The notes below the pieces were generated by a model, which was given only the letters and a program-made list of their open reading frames with translations, did no database searches and was not told the origin of the DNA. 64,000 bases of DNA from an uncultured Shimia sp. (GTDB lineage: Bacteria > Pseudomonadota > Alphaproteobacteria > Rhodobacterales > Rhodobacteraceae): assembly GCF_913054185.1 (NCBI RefSeq), contig NZ_CAJXIV010000003.1, forward strand, positions 26,965 to 90,964, written 5' to 3'. Each line of letters begins with the position of its first letter. Positions within the stretch are counted from its first letter, which is position 1. The translations under genes and the position numbers were made by a program. Shown one piece after another: positions 26,161 to 33,384 of the stretch.

Positions 26161-27267
26161 ATGTCAGCCACTCCGCCCCCCGCGCCAAAAGAGACCACCC
26201 GTTTCCCCTGCGCCCAATGCGGCGCGGACTACCGTTTCGCGCCCAACGAAGGCAAACTGATCTGCGATCACTGCGGGCACGAAGAAGCCACTGAGCAAGG
26301 CGACCGACAAACGGCAATTGCCGAGCTGGATTTCAAAGCTGCGCTTGCCAAACAGCTCCCAGCCGCCGAAATGGTGGAGGCCCGCACCACCTCCTGCCCC
26401 AATTGCGCTGCACATGTTGTGTTTGAAGGCGACATCCACGCCACCGAATGCCCGTTCTGTGCCACGCCCGTTGTGGTCGATACCGGTACCCACCGCCTGA
26501 TCAAACCGCGCGCCGTATTGCCGTTTCAAATTGCGGAAAAAATCGCACATCAAGCCATGAACGATTGGCTGGGTAAACTCTGGTTTGCGCCCAATGGCTT
26601 GCAGGAGTACGCGAAAAAGGGCCGCAAAATGGACGGCGTCTATGTCCCCTATTGGACCTATGATGCCGATACCAAATCCTCCTACATGGGTGAACGTGGC
26701 ACGATCTATTATGTCACCGAAACCGTCATGGTGGATGGCAAACGCGAGCAACGGCAGGTGCAAAAAATCCGCTGGTCGCCTGCGTCTGGCCGCGTCAAAC
26801 GCTGGTTTGACGATATACTTGTGCTTGGCTCCAAAGCCTTGCCAAAGAAATACACCGACAACCTGCAGCCTTGGGATCTCTCCGCCCTTGAGCCCTACAC
26901 GCCCGAGTTCCTCGCAGGCTTTCAAGCCGAAGGCTACTCCATTGAACTCGAGCAAGGTTATGACGAGGCCCGCGACCATATGGATCGCGTGATCCGTCGT
27001 GACGTGGCCTTTGACATCGGCGGCGACCGCCAGCGCATCCACAACATCTCCACTTCGGTTAGCGACGTGACGTTTAAACACATACTGCTGCCGGTCTGGA
27101 TGGCGGCATATAAGTATCGCGGCACGTCTTATCGCTTTGTTGTGAATGGACAAACCGGCCGCGTGCAAGGGGAACGCCCCTACTCGAAATGGAAGATCGC
27201 CTTTGCGGTTTTGCTTGCCGCTATTGCTGCGGGCGTGATTGGCTATATCATTGCCCAAAACCAATAA
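26161..27267 (+). CDS. Double zinc-ribbon membrane protein (YdjG-like)
   Basis: A 368-residue protein often mislabelled as primosomal protein N'/helicase. It has no helicase motifs. The N-terminus has a CxxC...CxxC zinc ribbon (Cys17, 20, 35, 38), a second CPNC...CPFC ribbon lies near residues 80-100, then a long beta-rich domain with YVPYWTYDADTKSSYMGERG (two parts), and one C-terminal membrane helix (about 343-363). This order fits the Bacillus YdjG type. It is likely the tail-anchored partner of the SPFH protein just upstream. Confidence 0.78.
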   Translation: MSATPPPAPKETTRFPCAQCGADYRFAPNEGKLICDHCGHEEATEQGDRQTAIAELDFKAALAKQLPAAEMVEARTTSCPNCAAHVVFEGDIHATECPFCATPVVVDTGTHRLIKPRAVLPFQIAEKIAHQAMNDWLGKLWFAPNGLQEYAKKGRKMDGVYVPYWTYDADTKSSYMGERGTIYYVTETVMVDGKREQRQVQKIRWSPASGRVKRWFDDILVLGSKALPKKYTDNLQPWDLSALEPYTPEFLAGFQAEGYSIELEQGYDEARDHMDRVIRRDVAFDIGGDRQRIHNISTSVSDVTFKHILLPVWMAAYKYRGTSYRFVVNGQTGRVQGERPYSKWKIAFAVLLAAIAAGVIGYIIAQNQ

Positions 27268-27285
27268 TTGTTGGGGAAATCCGAG

Positions 27286-27957
27286 ATGTCTCATCACGCT
27301 ACGCTGCAAGAGCTTCTGCACACCCGCCATTCTTGCCGCGCATTCAAATCAGACCCCGTGCCAAAAGATGTGATTACACACATCCTACATGATGCCGGAC
27401 GAGCCCCATCTTGGTGCAACGCCCAGCCTTGGAAGGTTATTGTCACTTCGGGCTCTCAGACCGAGGCCTTTCGCGAGGCCACGGCCACAGCCTTTGACAA
27501 CGGCGCCGCGGCACCGGACTACCCTTTCCCGGACACCTACACCGGTGCACATCTTGAACGCCGTCGCACCTGCGGCTTTCAACTTTATGAAGCCGTGGGC
27601 ATTGGTCGTGGGGACCGAGAAGGCCGCGCCCGTCAAATGCGAGAAAACTACACGCTGTTTGGCGCACCACATGTGGCGGTGATCACCTGCCCCAAGGAAC
27701 TTGGCCCCTACGGCGTGCTCGATTGCGGCGGCTTCATCACCGCCTTTTGCCTCTCTGCCAAAGCGCAGGGCATCGGCACGGTCCCACAAGCCGCCTTGTC
27801 GCTTTTCTCAGATACAATCCGCACACATTTTGACATCCCCGAAGACCGAAACGTCTTGGCTGCCATTTCTTTTGGCCATCCGGATGACGCCGCCAGTATC
27901 AACACCTTCCGTACGGATCGCGCAGCGCTGGACGAGTTTGTCGATTGGCGCGACTGA
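27286..27957 (+). CDS. Nitroreductase family protein
   Basis: A 223-residue FMN-dependent nitroreductase-type oxidoreductase. The N-terminal LHTRHSCRAFKSDPVP, APSWCNAQPWKV and C-terminal ISFGHPDD are family hallmarks for FMN binding. The physiological substrate is unknown. The ATG at 27286 is preceded by GGGGAAATCCGAG; a frame extension of six codons upstream reaches the preceding stop and is ignored. It starts 18 bases after the zinc-ribbon gene, so it may be the last cistron of that operon. It converges with the DUF2235 gene. Confidence 0.85.
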   Translation: MSHHATLQELLHTRHSCRAFKSDPVPKDVITHILHDAGRAPSWCNAQPWKVIVTSGSQTEAFREATATAFDNGAAAPDYPFPDTYTGAHLERRRTCGFQLYEAVGIGRGDREGRARQMRENYTLFGAPHVAVITCPKELGPYGVLDCGGFITAFCLSAKAQGIGTVPQAALSLFSDTIRTHFDIPEDRNVLAAISFGHPDDAASINTFRTDRAALDEFVDWRD

Positions 27958-27963
27958 GCCGCT

Positions 27964-28929
27964 TCAGGTCCGCTGCAACACCTGCCCCTTGACGTCACCA
28001 GAACTCACATATGGCAGCGCAGTTGGGTGAATGCTCTCGGAGCGATCCGCACAGACCAGGCGCGGCGAGCGAAACAGGAAATACTTGCCCAGCGACCGCC
28101 AGGTCCCAACCATAGGCGCATCCGGATCGGTGACATACCGGTCCCGCCACCCACTTGGCAGGTCAACGCCACACATTGCCAGCCGCTCCAACATCCAGAC
28201 AAGTGACACATTGGCCAGCGGCCGCGCCGCGTCAAAGCCGACCAATTGTCCGCCCACATCACTGTGCGCCCCGCGAAACCAGACCTGCTCCACCCGCCCG
28301 TCCCAGTCATCGGGACAGCGCCACAGCTCCGGTTCAAACACCTGCCGCGTCTCATCCAGCGCCAACGCGTGAAACCCGTGCTGCACAACAGGGGCCAGTT
28401 GATGATTGTGAAACGCATGACGCCGCTCGGTGATGCGCCACAACACCGGCACCCGTGCGCCTAACGCCTTCACCGTATCCCAGACGCCAACCATCTCGAT
28501 TTGCGTTTCCTCATGACAATGCGCCACCGCAAAGGCCTTGGCCGCTGCACTGTCCGGTGTCAGTTCATAGTGCCGATAGGCCGTACGAATATTTCGTTCT
28601 GTGGCACAGTCAGCCCTCAGCAGACCCACCCGGTCAATCACCCCAGCCAGCGAGCGCACCGCAAAGGCGCCCCGCGAATAGCCCATCAGGATAATTTTGT
28701 CTCCGGGCCGATACCGGCTTGCTAAATAGCCATACGCCCGCCGAATTTGCCGATTGATACCGCGTCCCATCAGCACATCCAAGGTCTGTCGCCAGGACCG
28801 CCATTGCACCCCAGCCTCATAGTAGACCGACACCGCCGCACCGATCTCACGCAGAAGCATATAAGTTTGCCCGGCGTTGGTTTCCTGCCCCGGCGCAAGC
28901 GAGGACATAGTGCCATCCAAAATGATCAC
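27964..28929 (-). CDS. DUF2235 alpha/beta-hydrolase (Tle1-like domain)
   Basis: A protein of at least 321 residues with the DUF2235 fold, related to the Tle1 phospholipase effectors. It has VIILDGTMSSL, GRGINRQIRRAYGYLA, and the nucleophile motif LMGYSRGAFAVRSLAG. I see no type VI secretion genes nearby, so an effector role is not supported. The first canonical start is a GTG at 28927-28929, but the frame stays open back to about 29022, without ATG, GTG or TTG, and the extra residues (including HTPAGPRRGVVTHV) resemble the usual N-terminus of this family. The true start may be non-standard. Confidence 0.72.
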   Translation of the reverse strand: MIILDGTMSSLAPGQETNAGQTYMLLREIGAAVSVYYEAGVQWRSWRQTLDVLMGRGINRQIRRAYGYLASRYRPGDKIILMGYSRGAFAVRSLAGVIDRVGLLRADCATERNIRTAYRHYELTPDSAAAKAFAVAHCHEETQIEMVGVWDTVKALGARVPVLWRITERRHAFHNHQLAPVVQHGFHALALDETRQVFEPELWRCPDDWDGRVEQVWFRGAHSDVGGQLVGFDAARPLANVSLVWMLERLAMCGVDLPSGWRDRYVTDPDAPMVGTWRSLGKYFLFRSPRLVCADRSESIHPTALPYVSSGDVKGQVLQRT

Positions 28930-29008
28930 ATGTGTGACAACCCCTCGGCGAGGCCCTGCCGGAGTATGGCTGCTGGTGAACTTACCAGCCAGCCACTCTG
29001 ATATGCGT

Positions 29009-31306
29009 CTATGCAGCTGTATTTCTGGCCTCTTTCAACAATTCCCACACGCGATGTGGCGTGAACGGCATGTCCGCCTGGCGCACACCTGCGTCCCACA
29101 GTGCATCCTGCACAGCGTTGGCGGCCGCAGCCATCGCCCCAACGGTGCCCGCCTCGCCACAGCCTTTCATGCCCATGACATTGGCGGTTGAAGGCACCGC
29201 CTCGGTGGTGAACCCAATCATCGGCACATCACTGGCGCGTGGCATCGCGTAATCCATGAAAGTCGCCGTCAACAACTGGCCGTCGTCATCAAACACAACA
29301 TGCTCCATCAGCGCCTGACCAATGCCCTGCGCCACGCCGCCATGCACCTGCCCCTCGGCGAGCATCGGATTGATCAGATTGCCAAAATCATCCACCACGG
29401 TGTATTTCTCCAACGAAACCTGTCCGGTCTCTGGGTCCACTTCAACTTCCGCCAAATGCGCCCCATTTGGGAAACTGCGCGCTGGCAAAGTGGTGCGCTC
29501 TTCATGCACCATCAAATCTACGCGCCGATCAGTCCGCGCCATCTCGGCGGCTTCAAGGAAAGTCGGATGTAGGTTAGAGCCTTCCGCCCGGAATTGCTCA
29601 TCATCAAAGCTCACGTCCGCGGCATCCACGCCCATCTTCTCTGCAAGATACGGGACAAAGGCTTTAACCATCGTTTCCACGGTTGCCAAAGTGGCGGTGT
29701 TTTGCACCGTCACGGACCGCGAGCCCCCGGTCCCGCCCCCCTGCTTGATGCGGTCACTGTCACCCTGAACCACCTCAATCATCTCGGTTGGGATACCAGT
29801 CTGATCGCTCAGGAACTGCGCATAAACCGTCTCGTGCCCCTGCCCATTGGACTGCGTGCCCACATAGATCGACACGGTGCCATCTTCATTGAACTCCACA
29901 CGCGCGCTTTCGCTTGGGTCGCCCAAAATACTCTCGATGTAGTAACACAGCCCCGCACCACGCAACTTGCCGGCCTTGGCGCTCGCGGCCTTGCGCGCGG
30001 CAAACCCTGCCACATCACCAAACTCTTCCACACGGCTCAGCACCCGATCAAAGTCACCCACGTCATAGGTCTCATCGGTGGCCGACTTATATGGGAACGC
30101 CTCTTTCGGAATGAAGTTCCGCCGACGCAGCTCATATCCGCTTACGCCCAGCTCCCGCGCTGCCCGATCCATCAACCGCTCCAGCACATAAATCGCCTCC
30201 GGCCGCCCAGCGCCGCGATAGGCATCCACAGGTGTGGTGTTTGTGTAAATGCCGTCCACCTGCAGCCAAGTGGTCTGCACATCATAAACGCCCATCAACA
30301 CGCGGCTAAACAGCTGCGTCTGGATCGCCTGGGCAAACTGCGAGTTATACGCCCCCATATTCGCGACAGACTTCACCCGATAGGCCGTGGCCTTGAGGTT
30401 CTCGTCAAACGCCAGTTCCGCCAGCGACACCAGGTCGCGCCCCGCATTGTCTGACAACATCGACTCGGTGCGATCCGCAATCCACCGCACCGGCTTGCCC
30501 AGCATCTTGGCAGCATAAGCCACAACCAGCGGCTCCTGATAGATCATCGCCTTCATGCCAAATCCGCCGCCGGTGTCCGGGTTGGTCACGCGCACGTCGT
30601 CTTCATTCATCTTCAGCACACGCGCGACATTGCTTTTGGTCCCCCAAACACCCTGGCCGTTGTTCGCCAGATGTAGCCGATCTCCGTCCCATTCAGCATA
30701 GGCGCCACGCGGCTCCATGGAGTTCACAATCACCCGGTTGTCGCCAATCTCAAGGCTCACCACATGCGCCGCCGCGTCAAAGGCTGCTTCGGTTGCAGCT
30801 TCGTCACCCAGCCCCCAATCAAACGCGAGGTTCTCTGGCGCTTCGCCATGCAGTTGCTCGCCACCACGCGATAAAGCCAAATGCGCATCCAGATCGTCAT
30901 AGTCAAACAGGATCATCTCGGCCGCATCCCGCGCCTGATCCATGCTTTCTGCGATAATCACAGCAATAGGCTCACCCACGTAGCGCACCCGATCTGCCGC
31001 AAGCAAAGGACGCTCCGGTTTGGCGCCTTTGCTACCGTCGCGATTGTCGACCTGCGTGCCTGGCAAGTTGGCCTCAAGCCCCGCTGCCAACAGGTCCGCC
31101 AACGTTAAGACACAAGCCACACCATCCGCCTCACGCGCGTCCGAAACATCCAGCTCGGTCACAACGCCATGCGCAACCGGGGAGCGCAAAAAATAGGCAT
31201 GCAGCGCATTTTTGGGCGCAATATCGTCCACGTATTGGCCTTCGCCGGTCAAAAACCGCGTGTCTTCAACCCGTTTGACCGGCTGGCTTTTCCCAAACTT
31301 ATCCAT
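29009..31306 (-). CDS. Molybdopterin-binding hydroxylase large subunit (CoxL form II-like)
   Basis: A 765-residue large subunit of the xanthine dehydrogenase/CO dehydrogenase family. It binds the molybdenum cofactor: GGGFGMK, the loop AYRGAGRPEA (about residue 362), SNGQGHETVYAQFLS, GGTGGSRSVT and the catalytic-Glu region KGCGEAGTVGAMA are all present. The loop AYRGAGR marks form II rather than true CoxL (AYRCSFR), so CO oxidation is unlikely and an aldehyde or aromatic substrate is more probable. The usual small [2Fe-2S] and FAD subunits are not adjacent, which is unusual. ODC lies upstream on the same strand. Confidence 0.88.
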   Translation of the reverse strand: MDKFGKSQPVKRVEDTRFLTGEGQYVDDIAPKNALHAYFLRSPVAHGVVTELDVSDAREADGVACVLTLADLLAAGLEANLPGTQVDNRDGSKGAKPERPLLAADRVRYVGEPIAVIIAESMDQARDAAEMILFDYDDLDAHLALSRGGEQLHGEAPENLAFDWGLGDEAATEAAFDAAAHVVSLEIGDNRVIVNSMEPRGAYAEWDGDRLHLANNGQGVWGTKSNVARVLKMNEDDVRVTNPDTGGGFGMKAMIYQEPLVVAYAAKMLGKPVRWIADRTESMLSDNAGRDLVSLAELAFDENLKATAYRVKSVANMGAYNSQFAQAIQTQLFSRVLMGVYDVQTTWLQVDGIYTNTTPVDAYRGAGRPEAIYVLERLMDRAARELGVSGYELRRRNFIPKEAFPYKSATDETYDVGDFDRVLSRVEEFGDVAGFAARKAASAKAGKLRGAGLCYYIESILGDPSESARVEFNEDGTVSIYVGTQSNGQGHETVYAQFLSDQTGIPTEMIEVVQGDSDRIKQGGGTGGSRSVTVQNTATLATVETMVKAFVPYLAEKMGVDAADVSFDDEQFRAEGSNLHPTFLEAAEMARTDRRVDLMVHEERTTLPARSFPNGAHLAEVEVDPETGQVSLEKYTVVDDFGNLINPMLAEGQVHGGVAQGIGQALMEHVVFDDDGQLLTATFMDYAMPRASDVPMIGFTTEAVPSTANVMGMKGCGEAGTVGAMAAAANAVQDALWDAGVRQADMPFTPHRVWELLKEARNTAA

Positions 31307-31384
31307 GGCTGCTGGCTCCCCTGCGCGTCGCTCCGAGGAGCAACTCTATAGCGCAAGTCTGGGGTGTCCAGAGCCTGTTGTGCC

Positions 31385-32515
31385 TTACAACGTGGCGACA
31401 GTTACCATTTCCTGCAAACCATAGCCGTTAAACCCTGTGGACAGGGATGATGAGTATGCCCCCATGGCTTTGATCATCACAAAATCGCCCTCAGCTATCT
31501 GCGCGGGCAACGCCACGGGATCCGGCAGCCGATCAAGACTGTCGCACGTCGGCCCGTAGACCACCTTGCGCGCCATCTCACCATCAACCACGGCCCCGTC
31601 TGGCCGAAGCACAGAAATCCGGTCCGGCACGCCAATATCGCGCAGCTCGGTCAGCGCGCCATAAATCCCATCATTCAGGAACACCGCCGTGTCACGCACA
31701 GTCTTCACCCGAACCGCCAACGTAAATGCTTCCGCCACCATCGCGCGGCCCGGTTCACAGACCAGCGCAGGGGCCTCATCGCCAAACGCGCGCACGGTCT
31801 CAGCCGCAATCCGATCAAAAATCGCCTCCAAGTCCGGCGCAGCCCCACTGCGATGCGCGGCAAAGCCGCCGCCGACATTCAATCGCTTTAGCGCCACGCC
31901 TGCGCGCCGTGCCACATCTGCAGCCTCAACGATATAAACCGCCCAGGCCTGCGGATCCGCACATTGCGTGCCCGGATGAAACGTCAAAGAAGTGGCAAAC
32001 CCCATGTCCCGCGCTTGTTGTAGCAATTCTACTGCCTGATCCGGGTCCGCGCCAAACTTCTCGCCAAAATCATACGCCGCACCAGCCACCGGCAACCGCA
32101 GCCGCACCGCAATTTCGGTTCCAACACGCGGCACGTCCGCCAGTTTCTGCAACTCGCGCGGACAATCCACTGACCAGCTGGCAATCCCATGCCCCACCGC
32201 CTCGGTGATCTCGGCCACCGACCGCACCGGATTGTGATAATGCAGCACCGCATCCGGCGCCACACGCCGCACCCGCGCCATCTCCAAGGGCGACGCCACA
32301 TCAAACGCCGTCAGCCCCGCGCTCACCAAATTGGACAGCACTGCCTCGTGGTCATTGGCTTTCACCGCATAGGTCACCAGCCCTGCAAACCCGTCGACAA
32401 ACCGCTGCGCCGTGGCTTGCAGCACCTCAGGGGCAAAATACAAAACCGGCGCGTCTGGTGAAAACTTCGTCAGATGCCAAGAAGGGGACGGCCAAAGGGC
32501 CGGATCGTTGCGCAT
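31385..32515 (-). CDS. Ornithine/diaminopimelate-type decarboxylase, PLP group IV
   Basis: A 376-residue alanine-racemase-fold decarboxylase. The PLP lysine is in TYAVKANDHEAV, the glycine-rich phosphate loop in LNVGGGFAAH, and the active-site Cys in YGPTCDSLDRL. These and the length fit bacterial ornithine decarboxylase (putrescine synthesis), with lysine or diaminopimelate activity possible. It is divergent from an Lrp/AsnC regulator gene with 107 bases between the starts. Confidence 0.85.
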   Translation of the reverse strand: MRNDPALWPSPSWHLTKFSPDAPVLYFAPEVLQATAQRFVDGFAGLVTYAVKANDHEAVLSNLVSAGLTAFDVASPLEMARVRRVAPDAVLHYHNPVRSVAEITEAVGHGIASWSVDCPRELQKLADVPRVGTEIAVRLRLPVAGAAYDFGEKFGADPDQAVELLQQARDMGFATSLTFHPGTQCADPQAWAVYIVEAADVARRAGVALKRLNVGGGFAAHRSGAAPDLEAIFDRIAAETVRAFGDEAPALVCEPGRAMVAEAFTLAVRVKTVRDTAVFLNDGIYGALTELRDIGVPDRISVLRPDGAVVDGEMARKVVYGPTCDSLDRLPDPVALPAQIAEGDFVMIKAMGAYSSSLSTGFNGYGLQEMVTVATL

Positions 32516-32622
32516 TTCCTACCTCAATCCTGTTTTCACTCAGCCTGAGGGATTTTCTTGTCGATTCCACGCGGCACTCTGGTAAAAATGCCGGAAAGAC
32601 TCGGCAAATTGACGGCACAGAT

Positions 32623-33060
32623 ATGCAACCTGACGAAACTGACACACGACTCTTGGCCCTGCTCAGCGAGAATGCCCGTGCGCCGGTGGCAACACTGGCT
32701 CGCAAACTTGGCCTGGCCCGCACCACTGTTCAGGCGCGCATCGACCGGCTAGAAACCTCCGGTGCCATCGCTGGCTATACTCTCCGCCTTGGAGATGTCG
32801 CTCGGCCGAGACTGCGCGCCACCGCTCTTCTCTCCATCGAATTGCGCAGCGGCCCCATTGTGCTGGATCGCCTGAAATCTCTGCCAGCTGTGGAAAGTGT
32901 GAACACCTGTTCCGGACGTTTTGACCTGATTGTGCAACTGGCCGCCGATAGCACATCGGAGCTGGACGACACGCTCGACAACATCGGCGAGGCCAAGGGC
33001 GTAAAAAGCTCCGAAAGCCTGATCCATCTGTCCACCAAGCTGGACCGTCCACGCGGCTGA
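32623..33060 (+). CDS. Lrp/AsnC family transcriptional regulator
   Basis: A 145-residue regulator with an N-terminal winged helix-turn-helix (about 5-60; LARKLGLARTTVQARIDRLE) and a C-terminal RAM/ligand-binding domain (about 65-140; VESVNTCSGRFDLIVQLAA). ATG at 32623 chosen because it starts the HTH; the open frame upstream overlaps the ODC gene. It likely regulates the divergent ornithine decarboxylase and itself, sensing an amino acid. Confidence 0.85.
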   Translation: MQPDETDTRLLALLSENARAPVATLARKLGLARTTVQARIDRLETSGAIAGYTLRLGDVARPRLRATALLSIELRSGPIVLDRLKSLPAVESVNTCSGRFDLIVQLAADSTSELDDTLDNIGEAKGVKSSESLIHLSTKLDRPRG

Positions 33061-33384
33061 CCACGCAAACAAACGCCACTAAAAACCTGTCTTTCTGGAA
33101 ACTTCGAGGGAGAGATGATTTGCGTGCCGTTCTGGCACGCAGGATGTACATCTCATCGCCTTCTAGCGTGGAGGCGTCTTGCGCCACACTCTGCTTATGC
33201 TGTCGAAAGCGTTAACAGAACCTTAACAAACCAGATCTTTTTTGAATTTTTCCAACTTGAGTGAATAAATTCAGGATTTCTCCACTTTCCTAAACAATGT
33301 CTTCCCGCTTCCCCTTTGTTCTCGCATTCGATAGAGACAACTCCGATTGATAACGGGCGCGAACCGACACAAGGGATCACACCA
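33061..33384. other. Intergenic region between the Lrp gene and valS
   Basis: A 324-base AT-richer gap. It contains a seven-base-pair hairpin GCGTGCC / GGCACGC at 33122-33140 without a T run, and a TTAA-N7-TTAAC box at 33212-33227. A 17-codon frame at 33297-33350 has no ribosome binding site and no valine run, so I do not call it a valS leader peptide. The valS promoter must lie here. Confidence 0.5.
33212..33227 (+). promoter_or_regulatory. CtrA-type binding site upstream of valS
   Basis: TTAA-CAGAACC-TTAAC matches the full alphaproteobacterial CtrA consensus TTAA-N7-TTAAC. It lies 158 bases before the valS ATG. Whether valS, an unseen small transcript or nothing is controlled cannot be told from sequence. 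Confidence 0.5.

Noticed and set aside
26161..27267. Primosomal protein N' (PriA helicase)
   Set aside because: The automated label is common for this family, but there are no helicase motifs; only zinc ribbons and a C-terminal membrane helix are seen.
27964..28929. Type VI secretion effector
   Set aside because: The DUF2235 domain is shared with Tle1 effectors, but there are no VgrG, PAAR, immunity or T6SS genes nearby.
29009..31306. Aerobic carbon monoxide dehydrogenase
   Set aside because: The active-site loop is AYRGAGR, not AYRCSFR, and no coxS or coxM is adjacent.
32516..32622. speF-type RNA before the ornithine decarboxylase gene
   Set aside because: The leader is short and shows none of the long paired regions or terminator expected.
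33297..33350. 17-codon frame as a valS leader peptide
   Set aside because: There is one valine codon only, no ribosome site and no following terminator/antiterminator pair.
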